A stretch of 40,327 bases of DNA. Source: Streptomyces griseorubiginosus (GTDB lineage Bacteria; Actinomycetota; Actinomycetes; Streptomycetales; Streptomycetaceae). The position numbers and the translations under genes are program-made. A model generated the notes under the pieces. It had not been told where the DNA came from, did no database searches, and was given only the letters and a program-made list of their open reading frames with translations. The number at the start of each line of letters is the position of its first letter. Position 1 is the stretch's first letter. Positions 1 through 8,273 of the stretch are shown here, in pieces. The stretch spans positions 1 through 40,327 of the forward strand of contig NZ_WVUG01000047.1 in NCBI RefSeq assembly GCF_017614965.1. The letters are read 5' to 3'.

Positions 1-82
1 CAGCCCTTCCCCTGCCTCCCGACACCCGTCTCGCCGCCCCCGTCCCCTCGCCCGGGAACCCATTCCCCAGGAGAGAACTCAC

Positions 83-997
83 ATGAAGAACATCGTCGTG
101 ATCACCGGCGCCTCCAGCGGCTTCGGTGCCCTGACCGCCCGCGCCCTCGCCGACACCGGCAACACCATCTACGCCGGCATGCGCCAGACCGACACCCGCA
201 ACGCTCCGCAGGTCCGGGCCGCCGCCGACTACAGTGCCCAGCACGGCGTCGACCTACGCGCCATCGAGCTCGACGTCAACTCCCAGGATTCCGTCAACGC
301 CGCGACCGACCAGATCCTCACCGAACACGGCCGCGTCGACGTACTGATCCACAACGCCGGGCACATGGTCACCGGACCAGCCGAGGCGTTCACCCCCGAA
401 CAGCTCGCCGAGCTTTACGACATCAACGTCCTCTCCACCCAGCGCGTCAACCGCGCCGTCCTGCCGCACCTGCGCGCAGCGGGCAAGGGCCTGGTGATCT
501 GGGTGTCCAGCTCCAGCGTCAAGGGCGGCACCCCGCCGTACCTGGCTCCGTACTTCGCCGCCAAGGCCGCCATGGACTCCCTCGCCGTCAGCTACGCCGC
601 CGAACTGGCCCGCTGGGGCGTGGAGACCTCCATCGTGGTGCCGGGCTCGTTCACCAGCGGCACCAACCACTTCGCCCACTCCGGCCACCCCGCCGACCAG
701 GCGATCGAATCGGCGTACGAGACGAAATACCCCGGCCTCATGGAGCAGGTCGCCCAGAAACTGGCCGCCCTGGCCCCCCAGGGCGCGGATGCTTCCATGG
801 TCTCCGACGAGATCGCCCGCATCGTCGCGCTCCCCGCCGGTCAGCGCCCCTACCGGGTCCACATCGACCCCGCCGACGACGGCTCCGAAGAGGTCTCGAA
901 CGTCGCCGACCGCATCCGCCGCGAGTTCCTCACCCGAGTAGACCTAGCTGACCTGCTCACCATGCACCCGGCAAATTCTCACAGCCATGACCGGTGA
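83..997 (+). CDS. SDR-family NAD(P)-dependent oxidoreductase
   Basis: This is a 304-residue classical short-chain dehydrogenase/reductase, expected to be cytosolic and to interconvert a hydroxyl and a carbonyl group with NAD(P)H. The N-terminal cofactor loop reads TGASSGFG (about residues 8-15), and the structural NAG motif follows at about residues 91-93. A serine-rich strand (SSSS) and a Y-F-A-A-K active-site pair complete the Ser-Tyr-Lys triad. The tail after the triad is longer than in most 250-residue SDRs, which is typical of the extended-tail group that includes retinol-dehydrogenase-like enzymes. The ATG at 83 has a good ribosome-binding site (AGGAGAG) about 8 bases upstream. The last codons overlap the start of the decayed nitrilase, so the two were probably once co-transcribed. 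The substrate cannot be told from the sequence. Confidence 0.9.
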   Translation: MKNIVVITGASSGFGALTARALADTGNTIYAGMRQTDTRNAPQVRAAADYSAQHGVDLRAIELDVNSQDSVNAATDQILTEHGRVDVLIHNAGHMVTGPAEAFTPEQLAELYDINVLSTQRVNRAVLPHLRAAGKGLVIWVSSSSVKGGTPPYLAPYFAAKAAMDSLAVSYAAELARWGVETSIVVPGSFTSGTNHFAHSGHPADQAIESAYETKYPGLMEQVAQKLAALAPQGADASMVSDEIARIVALPAGQRPYRVHIDPADDGSEEVSNVADRIRREFLTRVDLADLLTMHPANSHSHDR

Positions 998-1890
998 CGA
1001 CAGCACGTACAACAGCCCGGACACAGGCCCCGGCCCGGCGAGGGTCGTTCGGGCAGCCGCGGTGCAGGCCGCCCCCGTCCCGTTCGATCCGGTGGCCACG
1101 TTGCGCGTCGTGCGACGGTGGCTGTCCGAGGCAGCCGAGCGGAACCTGGATCTCGTGGTGTTCCCTGAGGCATTCATCGGCGGGTCCCCCAAGGGATCAG
1201 CGTTCGGGGGAGTGGTGGGCGACCGGACCACTGCCGGACGAGAGGAGTTCGCCCGGTACTGGAACGGCGCCGTGGAGGTGCCCGGCCCGGTCACGGACCG
1301 CCTGGCCCAACTGGCGGCCGGTGCCCGCACACACCTGGTCATCGGCGTCGTCGAACGGGAATACGGCACGCTCTACTGCACGGTCCTATTCTTCTCCGAC
1401 ACAGGAGCCTTCCGCGGGAAGCGGCGCAAGCGCATGCCTACCGGCGCCGAGCGGATGATCTGGGGGTTCGGCGATGGCACAACCCTTGATGTGCACCCCA
1501 CGAAGCTCGGCCGACTCGGGGCCGTGATCGGCTGGGACAACCTCATGCCCGCGACGCGGATGGCCATGTATGCGCAAGGCATCGGACTGTACTGCGCGCT
1601 GACAGCGGACAGCAGGGAAAGCCACCACGCGACTATGCGCCACATCGCCATGGAGGGCCGGTGCTTCGTGCTGGTGGCGAACCAATGCCTGCGTGTGGGG
1701 GACTTCCCGGCGGGTCACCTCACGCCGTACGGCGACGACCCGGAGCAGCTCATCTCCCGGGGTGGCAGCAGCATCATCGGTCCGCTGGGCGAGGTGCTGG
1801 CCGGGCCCGTCCTGGACAAGGAGGTCCTGCTGAGCGCGGACCTCGACATGGGGCTGTCCCGCGCGCTCGCTACGCGCGGCCCGACGTCTC
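987..1890 (+). pseudogene. decayed nitrilase (catalytic Cys lost, C-terminus frameshifted)
   Basis: The reading frame from ATG 987 matches the carbon-nitrogen hydrolase family, nitrilase branch, which converts nitriles to acids and ammonia. It starts with the usual RAAAVQAAPV strand. Catalytic Glu61 lies in VVFPEAF and catalytic Lys148 in GKRRKRMPT, followed by the nitrilase signature WGFGDGTTL. The third catalytic residue is missing: the expected Cys in GAVICWEN is Gly182 (codon ggc at 1530-1532), so nitrile hydrolysis should be impossible. Near 1860-1880 the frame is lost. The family motif YARPDV is found one frame over, about ten residues too early, so a small deletion is likely. The frame then runs into threonine-dehydratase sequence. 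An artificial 422-residue open frame spans both relics and should not be taken as a real fusion protein. Confidence 0.85.
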
Positions 1891-2255
1891 AACGACATCG
1901 CGGATGCGGCCAGCCGGATCCGCGACATAGTGCGCCGCACACCCGTGATACGGGTGGCGGCCGGGGAATTGGGCGTGCCCGTCCCCGTTCTGCTGAAGCT
2001 GGAATTCCTCCAGCACACCGGCTCCTTCAAAATCCGCGGCGCATCCAACGCCCTCGCCGTCCTGAGCGCTGCGGAAGATGGCGCCCCGAGCCCGGCGTCT
2101 GCTGCGCGTCGGGAGGCAACCACGGGGCGGCCGTGGCCTGGGCAGCGCGCGAAGCAGGCCTGCCCGCCACCTGTTCGTGCCCGACTTCTCGCCCAAGGCA
2201 AAGGCCGACGTCATCCAATCTTTGGGCGCACGCAAACCTACATGCCCAGCCGTAA
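1870..2255 (+). pseudogene. threonine/serine dehydratase relic (PLP fold type II), three frames
   Basis: Pieces of one PLP-dependent dehydratase lie in three successive frames. Frame one gives LNDIADAASRI, RRTPVI and SFKIRGA, the last holding the PLP-binding lysine. After about 2085 the next frame gives the glycine loop ASGGNHGAAVA and WAAREAGLPAT. After about 2165 a third frame gives FVPDFSPKAKADVIQSLGA. At least two indels are therefore needed, and everything after roughly residue 120 of a family member of over 300 residues is missing. The sequence stops just before the ribosome-binding site of the enoyl-CoA hydratase gene. It is fused head-to-tail with the nitrilase relic, which suggests a deletion between two formerly complete genes. 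The family deaminates threonine or serine, or acts on hydroxyaspartate; which one applied here is unknown. Confidence 0.82.
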
Positions 2256-2270
2256 TCAACGGAGAACCTC

Positions 2271-3104
2271 ATGACCAACGATGCCTACTCGACCCTGCGC
2301 GTGAGCAGCGAACACGGCGTCGCCCGGATCGTCCTCGACAATCCCCCGGTAAACGCGCTCGGAACGACGATGATGCGCGAGCTGCGGACGGTGCTGACGG
2401 GCTTCAAGGACGATTCTTCCATCCGCGTGATCGTCTTCTCGAGCGCCGACCCGGAATTCTTCATTGCTCACGTGGACATGCACATCGGGGAGGAGATGGA
2501 CGTCCTACAGGAACTCGCCGCCTCCGCGCCAGCGGACGTCAACGTGTTCCAGGCGATCGGCGAACTGATCCGCCACCAGCCCCAGGTGACCATCGTGAAG
2601 CTCGCCGGGAAGGCCCGCGGAGGCGGGGCGGAATTCGTGGCCGCAGCGGACATGACATTCGCCGCCATCGAGACCGCTGGACTCGGTCAGATCGAAGCGC
2701 TGATGGGCATCATCCCCGGCGGAGGCGGAACGCAGTACCTGCGGGACCGCGTGGGTCGCAACCGCGCACTGGAGGTGGTTCTCACCGCCGACTTGTTCGA
2801 TGCCGAGACCGCAGCGTCCTACGGATGGATCAACCGGGCCCTGCCGGCCGACGAGCTCGACGGGTACGTCGACCGTGTCGCCCGGAATATCGCCGCGCTG
2901 CCCGACGGTGTTATCGAAGCAGCCAAGAGCGCGCTGCCCGCCGATGACTTCAAGGAAGGACTCCTCCGTGAGAACGAGGCTTGGGCTTCCACGTTCAGCC
3001 GGCCGGCCGCTCAGCACCTGATCAGCGGGGGCCTGCAGGACGGCGCGCAAACACCGGCCGGCGAACACGACCTTGAGGGACTGATGCGCAGCGTCGCGCG
3101 CTGA
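2271..3104 (+). CDS. enoyl-CoA hydratase/isomerase family protein
   Basis: This 277-residue crotonase-fold protein probably hydrates or isomerises an acyl-CoA double bond in the cytosol. The substrate-entry motif NPPVNALG is near residue 24. Oxyanion-hole sequence RGGGAEF and the later GIIPGGGGTQYL loop are both present. Both acidic residues used by hydratases are kept: Glu in GGGAE and Glu in GQIE, corresponding to Glu144 and Glu164 of mitochondrial hydratase. The gene looks intact although both genes before it are decayed. ATG 2271 has GGAGAA about 6 bases upstream. The tail is unusual (LEGLMRSVAR), and no thiolase or hydroxyacyl-CoA dehydrogenase lies nearby, so its pathway is not clear. 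Confidence 0.88.
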   Translation: MTNDAYSTLRVSSEHGVARIVLDNPPVNALGTTMMRELRTVLTGFKDDSSIRVIVFSSADPEFFIAHVDMHIGEEMDVLQELAASAPADVNVFQAIGELIRHQPQVTIVKLAGKARGGGAEFVAAADMTFAAIETAGLGQIEALMGIIPGGGGTQYLRDRVGRNRALEVVLTADLFDAETAASYGWINRALPADELDGYVDRVARNIAALPDGVIEAAKSALPADDFKEGLLRENEAWASTFSRPAAQHLISGGLQDGAQTPAGEHDLEGLMRSVAR

Positions 3105-3220
3105 TTGCCGGACGGCCACATGACACATCACCGATCGGCCCCATAGCCATCCTGTTCGTCCACCAAACCACTGAGCTTCCAGTTCGGGGTTCGGAAACAC
3201 GCACTGATCTTGTTCTTTAT

Positions 3221-3695
3221 CTACCAAGATCTTCCGGGCTTGCCGATGGCCTTGAGGGTCTCGGGGCGTTTGACGGTCTTGCCGACGTCGTAGCGGGGTG
3301 CGGGATGGCGGTTCTTGGTCCCAGGCGGTCGTCCGGGACCAGTGCCGCTTGGTTGGGGAACACGGGCCGGGCAGAGCAGGTGGACTCGGATGTTCCTGAA
3401 CCCCCGCGGACCCGGGCAGGGGTGAGCCGATCGCGCTTGGCCGGCTTCTCCCAGGGCCGACGGAGGTCGGCGGCCAGCGGCCGGGCGAGGCGGAGCTGGG
3501 TGTGGGCGACGACCACGAGCCATGTCCACCGGTTTGTGGCCTGGGGAGTAGGGACCTTCGGGGTGGTCCGGCCGGGGATTTGCTTTCCGAACCTGAAGGT
3601 GTGCTCGAGATTGAATCTCCGGAGGAACATCTGCCACCACAGATCCACGTCTGCCGGGGCGGCGCCGGTCTTGGAGGACCACAGCCAGGCCCATG
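3221..3695 (-). pseudogene. DDE transposase C-terminal fragment, frameshifted
   Basis: On the minus strand, from about 3695 down to 3221, lies the C-terminal third of a transposase type common in Streptomyces. Recognisable blocks are VDLWWQMFLRRF, NLEHTFRFGK (containing the last acidic residue of the DDE triad), DRWTWLVV-like NRWTWLVVVAHTQLRLARPL, and the Pro/Arg-rich tail PGRPPGTKNR. A frameshift at about 3400-3415 splits it: TPARVR is in one frame and GFRNIRVHL in another. The N-terminal two thirds and both terminal repeats are absent. The fragment abuts carboxypeptidase sequence at about 3695, so it marks an old insertion followed by deletion. It cannot encode an active enzyme. Confidence 0.78.
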
Positions 3696-4322
3696 GACCG
3701 ACACTGAAGGGGAACCTGGCACTGGTCGCCCAGGGCGACCTGACGATGGGCGGGCGGACCAGGCCCGACGGTTCGGTGGACTACACCGACGTCGACCACA
3801 CGTCCGCCAACGACCTGCCCGGCGCCACGCTCACCCCGGAGAACCCGCTCGCCGGTGTGGACCAGATCGCCCGGCAGGCATCGCCCGCGTTCAGGGCGAC
3901 GTCGTCGTCGATCCCAGGATCTTTACGCCCCCGGAGCTGGACCCGCAGCCCACCCCGCTGATCATCAACGACAACCTCATCGACCTGCTCACCACCCCCA
4001 CCACCGCCGGGCACCCGGCCAAGATGTTCTGGCGCCCGCAGGTCAAGCCGTACAGCGTCGACTTCAAGGTGAAGACGGTGGCCGCCGGCGCCACGACGAA
4101 CATCACGGTCAAGGCCTCGGACGGCACCAAGATCACCGTGTCCGGTCAGATCGCGGCCGGGACGCAGCCCGTCCTGAGGACCTGCCCCGTCCAGATCACA
4201 ACGCCTTCGGCCGCACCGCGCTGATCGAGGCACTCGGCCGGGCAGGCGTCACCGTGAGCGCCCGTCAGACCGGCCCCAACCCGCAGCCCAACTGCCCGCC
4301 TCCTACGACCACGATTCTGCGC
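3696..4322 (+). pseudogene. D-Ala-D-Ala carboxypeptidase (DacB/S13-like) internal fragment
   Basis: Three consecutive plus-strand frames together read like the middle of a PBP4/DacB-type D-alanyl-D-alanine carboxypeptidase (peptidase family S13), an extracytoplasmic enzyme that trims peptidoglycan peptides. Blocks seen are GNLALVAQGDLTMGG and DLPGATLTPENPLAG in frame one, GDVVVDPRIFTPPELDPQ and PLIINDNLID in frame two, and NAFGRTALIEALGRAGV in frame three. Indels are needed near 3890 and 4190. The signal peptide and the Ser-x-x-Lys active site are missing from the left end, and the rest of the catalytic domain is missing on the right. Both ends abut transposase fragments. This is a dead remnant, probably left by IS-driven rearrangement. 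Confidence 0.78.
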
Positions 4323-4435
4323 AGATGATCGGCGCTGGTGGTGCCAGTTGTGTCACTGCCGGGCTCGTGTCCGGGCTCGTCAACCGCGACTGCCGTGTGG
4401 TCGCGCTTGTGGGTGTCGACGCCGAAGATCACCAT
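4320..4435 (-). mobile_element. IS110-family transposase N-terminal remnant
   Basis: Read on the minus strand from ATG 4435, about 38 codons give MVIFGVDTHKRDHTAVAVDE followed by a short divergent stretch ending in DHLRRIVV. VIFGVDTHK is the hallmark start of IS110-family (DEDD, RuvC-like) transposases, and its Asp is the first acidic catalytic residue. The remaining roughly 350 residues are absent, because sequence after about 4320 belongs to the carboxypeptidase relic. Too short to be functional. It shows that a second mobile element took part in making the 3.2-4.4 kb scar. Confidence 0.7.
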
Positions 4436-4998
4436 TGGCCCGGTCCTCCACGTTCAGTGAGAAACCGCAGGACCGGCTGACGGGCACCCATCAATTCGAA
4501 CGATGTCGCGCTCCTATCAAGCCACGCCATCCGGTCCGTGTGGATCCCGCGAGTCGCAGAAGGGGACCTCGCCACCACAAGGTGGGGCATGGAGTGGTCG
4601 AGCGAACTCGCGGGCCCCATATGGTCATCGCCGATCTCGTCCACGGCTTCGCCACCGTCGGTGACCGGTTTCACGCACGGCATGAGCCGGCACCGAGAGG
4701 AGCTCGTTGATCCGGTTATTGCACCCGGGGGGTATGGCCTGCAAGACCGTCCAACGTCACCGACCCGTGTACAGGGCGGTGGGGTGAGGCCCGTGGTGCC
4801 AGGGCGACGGTGACCGGCCGGTACTGGCTGTCAGGGGTGCATCCGTGCGATCGGTTGATTGTTGATGGTCGGACGGACCGGGCGATCCCTGGGGGGTGCG
4901 CCCGCACGAGACATTGCCCATACCAGTCAGACCACACTAGTATCGCTGGCGTAACTGGTTCGCCGGAGTCTCTGGCTGGCTGAGAAGGAGTTCATTCT
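4436..4998. other. gene-free stretch upstream of the sugar operon
   Basis: About 560 bases hold no gene I can recognise. Short open frames exist on both strands but lack family motifs and good ribosome-binding sites. The left part is probably the former upstream flank of the IS110 remnant. The right end carries the GntR-type element at 4922-4937 and the ribosome-binding site AGAAGGAG (4983-4990) of the next gene, so the promoter of the sugar operon should lie within the last 150 bases. Confidence 0.5.
4922..4937 (-). promoter_or_regulatory. candidate GntR operator, copy 1
   Basis: The minus strand reads GTGTGGTCTGACTGGT. Its core TGGTCTGAC (4926-4934) is identical to the element at 9041-9049 in front of the regulator and transporter genes. 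The centre GTC-T-GAC is a dyad, as expected for GntR/HutC-type operators, and the half ACTGGTCT of the second copy matches the left half of the DasR dre consensus. It lies about 60 bases before the first gene of the NagB-like operon, well placed for repression. Confidence 0.5.
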
Positions 4999-5823
4999 GT
5001 GCGGGTTTCGCCGATCGTCTTCCCGGACCCAGAGGCTCTGGGGCGCAGGCTCGCCGTGGAGATCGCGGATGAGATCGAGGAGGCCGCCCAGGCGGGGCGC
5101 ACGTACGCCCTCGGCTGTCCTGGTGGCCGCAGTGCGCTTACCACCTACCGGGCGCTGACACAGGTGGTGGCGGCCCGGGGAACCGACCTCGGGCATGTCG
5201 TGATCGTGATGATGGACGAGTACATCGAAGCGGTGGCGCCGCCCGCGCGCGGCTCGCGGTACCGGCTCATCGACCCCGAACTGCCCCACAGCTGCCTCCG
5301 CTTCGGCCGGAAGGAAATAGTGGAGCCGTTGAACCAGGTCGTGGGGCCGGGGCGGGGTATCACCCGGGATCGCCTGTGGGTGCCCGATCCCAGTGATCCG
5401 GAGGCGTACGACAGCCGGATCGCCGAGGCCGGCGGCATCGACCTGTTCCTGCTCGCCTCGGGGGCGGGGGACGGACATATCGCCTTCAACCCGGTCGGCA
5501 GCTCGGTCGACTCCCGCACCAGAGTGGTTGTGCTGGGGGAGCAGACCCGGATCGACAACCTGTCCACCTTCCCGACCTTCCGCGGGCTGGAGGACGTGCC
5601 CGACCACGGCGTCACCGTCGGACTGGACACCATCCGCTCGCTCTCGCGACGCGTGGTGATGATCGTGCACGGCCGTGACAAGGGCCGGGCCGTCCGCCGC
5701 CTCACCCAGGCGTCCGGATACGAGGCCGACTGGCCGGCCACCGTCTTCGCCGCATGCGCACGACCTCAGCTCTATCTGGACCAGTCGGCGGTCGCCGCCT
5801 CCGCGTCGTTCGCGTTGCTCTGA
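4999..5823 (+). CDS. NagB/RpiA-fold glucosamine-6-phosphate deaminase-like protein
   Basis: This 274-residue protein belongs to the glucosamine-6-phosphate deaminase/6-phosphogluconolactonase family, whose NagB members convert GlcN-6-P to fructose-6-P and ammonia. Visible motifs are the phosphate loop LGCPGGRS (about residues 38-45), MMDEY with the base Asp73, and GAGDGHIAFNP with Asp158 and His160. In E. coli NagB the residue after FN is Glu148, which helps ring opening; here it is Pro165. The enzyme may therefore have a changed mechanism or substrate, such as another 6-phospho-amino sugar. The GTG start has AGAAGGAG 8 bases upstream. It is the first gene of an operon with a GH4 glycosidase and a sugar kinase, so a role in using the released amino sugar is plausible but inferred. 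Confidence 0.82.
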   Translation: MRVSPIVFPDPEALGRRLAVEIADEIEEAAQAGRTYALGCPGGRSALTTYRALTQVVAARGTDLGHVVIVMMDEYIEAVAPPARGSRYRLIDPELPHSCLRFGRKEIVEPLNQVVGPGRGITRDRLWVPDPSDPEAYDSRIAEAGGIDLFLLASGAGDGHIAFNPVGSSVDSRTRVVVLGEQTRIDNLSTFPTFRGLEDVPDHGVTVGLDTIRSLSRRVVMIVHGRDKGRAVRRLTQASGYEADWPATVFAACARPQLYLDQSAVAASASFALL

Positions 5824-5877
5824 CACCGCGCCCCCATCGCAATCGACAATGTCCCATCCACAGATCCTGGAGGATCG

Positions 5878-7179
5878 ATGGCTCGCGTAAAGATCGCCTA
5901 CCTCGGCGGGGGCTCCTCCCGCGCGGCGGGAACGATGGCCTCGTTCATGCACCACGGCAAGGAGTTCGAAGGTTCCGAGTTCGTCCTGATCGACCTTGAG
6001 CAGGACCGGCTCGACGTGGTCCAGAAGCTCACCCGGAACATGGCCCGCAACCAGGGGCTCGACGTCACCATCACCACGTCCACGAACCAGCGCGAAGCCC
6101 TGCGTGACGTCGACGCGGTGCTCAGCAGCTTCCGTCCGGGCGGTTTCGAGGCCCGCGCGCTGGATGAGCGCATCCCGCTCAAGTACGGCGTCATCGGCCA
6201 GGAGACGCAGGGGCCGGGCGGAATGATGATGGCGCTGCGCTCGATCCAGATCATCAAGAGCCTCTGTGCCGACCTCGCCGAGGTCGCCCCGGGAGCCCGG
6301 ATCTTCAACTACACCAACCCGGTCAACATCGTCTCCCAGGCGGTGTCCGACTACACCGACATCCCGATCGTCTCCTTCTGCGAGGGCCCGATCGTCTTCC
6401 CTCCGGTGGTCGCCAAGGCCGCCGGGCTCGACCCGGACAAGCTCAAGGCCAACCTGGTCGGCATCAACCACAACTGCTGGTCCAATGAGGCCACTTACGA
6501 CGGGCAGGACGCCTTCCCGATCCTGCGCGAACGCTACGAGGCGCTCAAGGACAAGCCCACCGAGGACGTCAACGGCCTGCGGGCGCTGCACCTGGCGGTG
6601 GCGATGGAGTCCATCCCTTCGGACTACTTCAACTACTACTACTTCCGCGACGAGATCCTGCGCGAGCGGCAGCTGGCCGAGAAGACCCGCTCGGAGATCA
6701 TCATGGAAGCCCTGCCCGGTTACTGGGACCACTACCGGGAGCAGGCGGACTCCGACGCCCCGCAGTTGGAGCAGGAGCGTTCCCGTGGTGGCATCCACGA
6801 GCTGGAACTGGCCATCGACGCGATCAGCGCGTACTACAACGACGCTCCGATCCGGCAGCCCTTCAACATCACCAACACGGGCGGCTGGCTGCCCGGCTTC
6901 GAGGAGTCGACCGTCGTCGAACTGTGGGGCACGGTGGACGGCAAGGGCTTCCACCCGGAGACGCAGAAGCCGCTGCCGCACTCCGTCCTCGGCATCACCC
7001 AACAGCTGGCGGAGTACCAGATCCTCACCGCCAAGGCCGGCTGGGAAGGGGGCGTCGCGGACGCCGTGCGCGCGATGACGGCCAACCCGCTCGTGCCGTC
7101 GCTGCCGGTCGCCGAGGCCCTGTACGCCGAGATGGCCCATGCCCAGCGCGCCTGGCTGCCGGAGCGTCTGCTGCCGTGA
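5878..7179 (+). CDS. family 4 glycoside hydrolase (6-phospho-glycosidase type)
   Basis: A 433-residue GH4 enzyme. GH4 uses NAD and a divalent metal in an oxidation-elimination-addition mechanism rather than ordinary hydrolysis. The N-terminal Rossmann loop reads YLGGGSS (residues 8-14). RPGGFEARALDE and GVIGQETQGPGG are the conserved substrate/cofactor loops. NYTNPVN holds Asn147, and metal ligands are Cys168 (SFCEG) and His198 (INHNCW). The length is normal. ATG 5878 has TGGAGG 6 bases upstream. The gene lies 54 bases after the NagB-like gene and overlaps the kinase by four bases (GTGA). Because Streptomyces importers bring sugars in unphosphorylated, this enzyme may act on a glycoside phosphorylated by the adjacent kinase or on a free one; the sequence does not decide. 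Confidence 0.9.
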   Translation: MARVKIAYLGGGSSRAAGTMASFMHHGKEFEGSEFVLIDLEQDRLDVVQKLTRNMARNQGLDVTITTSTNQREALRDVDAVLSSFRPGGFEARALDERIPLKYGVIGQETQGPGGMMMALRSIQIIKSLCADLAEVAPGARIFNYTNPVNIVSQAVSDYTDIPIVSFCEGPIVFPPVVAKAAGLDPDKLKANLVGINHNCWSNEATYDGQDAFPILRERYEALKDKPTEDVNGLRALHLAVAMESIPSDYFNYYYFRDEILRERQLAEKTRSEIIMEALPGYWDHYREQADSDAPQLEQERSRGGIHELELAIDAISAYYNDAPIRQPFNITNTGGWLPGFEESTVVELWGTVDGKGFHPETQKPLPHSVLGITQQLAEYQILTAKAGWEGGVADAVRAMTANPLVPSLPVAEALYAEMAHAQRAWLPERLLP

Positions 7180-8225
7180 CCAGGGCACAGACGGCCCACA
7201 CGCCGACCGCGCTGTATGTGGGCGTGGACGGGGGCAACAGCAAGACCGCCGCTCTGGTGTCCACCGCCTCGGGCGAGGTGGTGGGCGCAGGGCGTGCGGG
7301 CTGTGGAGACATCTACGGTGCCCCCGCCCCCGAGGCCGCCGTGGCGGAGGTGCTGGCAGCGGTGCGCACCGCGCTCGCCCAGGCGGGGGCGGACGTCACC
7401 GACGTCGCCGGCGCGGCCTTCCGGCTGGCCGGGATCGACTGGCCCGAAGACCGCGCGTACTGGGACGAGGCGCTGACACGGCACTGCCCGGGAACTCTCG
7501 GTGCGAGAACCATCCTCAACGACGGCTACGCCGCGATCCGGTGCGGCAATCCCTCCGGGGTGGGCATCTCGGTGACCGGAGGGACGGCGGCGGCGATCGC
7601 AGCGCGCGGCGCCGCCGGCGAGCTCTGGGACATGGGGTGGTGGGGGCAGTACGCCATGGGCGCCGTCGGCCTGGCCAACGAGGCCTTTCGCGCGGTCTTC
7701 CTCGCGGAGCTGGACCTCGGGCCGCGGACCGCCCTGACCGAGGCCCTGCTCGCGCACTATGACAGGCCCACGGTGGCAGCGCTCAACCACTGGCTGACGC
7801 GACGTCAGAGCTCTGCCACCGGGCGGGAGCGGACCAGTTGCGCGCGGGTTGTCACCGCGGTGGCCGCGGCGGGTGATCCGGTGGCCGTGGACATCGTCCG
7901 CGCCCAGGGCGCGCACTTCGCCCGGTACGCCGGAGTGGCCGCACGGCGCACCGGACTGATCGGAGCCGACCGGGAGGTGAGTGTTGTGCTGTCGGGATCG
8001 GTGCTGATGGCGCCGGAGTCCCCGGTCGCCGAGGCCTTGCTCGCGCAACTCCCCGCCCACGTCCCGGGTGCGGTACTGCGACGCGGATCACTGCCACCGG
8101 TGGCGGGTGCGCTGCTCGACGCGCTCGGCGAAGCCGGTGTCGCGCTGCACGAGCGGGAGACGGCTGCCGCTGTGCTGGAACAGGTCATGGCGACCTTGCC
8201 GCCGAAGGAGTTCCTGGCGACCTGA
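7176..8225 (+). CDS. BadF/BadG-type sugar kinase (N-acetylglucosamine/glucosamine kinase-like)
   Basis: A 349-residue ASKHA-fold ATPase of the BcrAD/BadFG family, a group that includes N-acetylglucosamine kinases and actinobacterial glucosamine kinases. The phosphate-1 motif is VGVDGGNSKTAALV near residue 15. The substrate loop contains RLAGIDWPED, the acidic catalytic segment is LNDGYAA, and the phosphate-2/adenosine region includes GVGISVTGGTAAAIAARG. The GTG start overlaps the GH4 stop codon, indicating translational coupling. Together with a NagB-like deaminase it points to an amino sugar being phosphorylated after cleavage. Glucosamine kinase is the most economical guess, since no NagA deacetylase is present, but glucose or GlcNAc are possible substrates. 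Confidence 0.85.
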   Translation: MTRAQTAHTPTALYVGVDGGNSKTAALVSTASGEVVGAGRAGCGDIYGAPAPEAAVAEVLAAVRTALAQAGADVTDVAGAAFRLAGIDWPEDRAYWDEALTRHCPGTLGARTILNDGYAAIRCGNPSGVGISVTGGTAAAIAARGAAGELWDMGWWGQYAMGAVGLANEAFRAVFLAELDLGPRTALTEALLAHYDRPTVAALNHWLTRRQSSATGRERTSCARVVTAVAAAGDPVAVDIVRAQGAHFARYAGVAARRTGLIGADREVSVVLSGSVLMAPESPVAEALLAQLPAHVPGAVLRRGSLPPVAGALLDALGEAGVALHERETAAAVLEQVMATLPPKEFLAT

Positions 8226-8273
8226 GAGTGTCGCCCGGCGGCCCGACGCACACCCAGGGCAGCTGACCGAGCC

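Noticed and set aside
987..2255. A possible bifunctional nitrilase-dehydratase fusion enzyme
   Set aside because: The dehydratase motifs lie in other frames than the nitrilase, and the nitrilase Cys is gone; it is a merger of two pseudogenes.
4927..7188. A 753-codon open frame on the minus strand across the NagB-like and GH4 genes
   Set aside because: It mirrors the codons of well-conserved genes, has no family motifs or ribosome-binding site, and results from high third-position GC.
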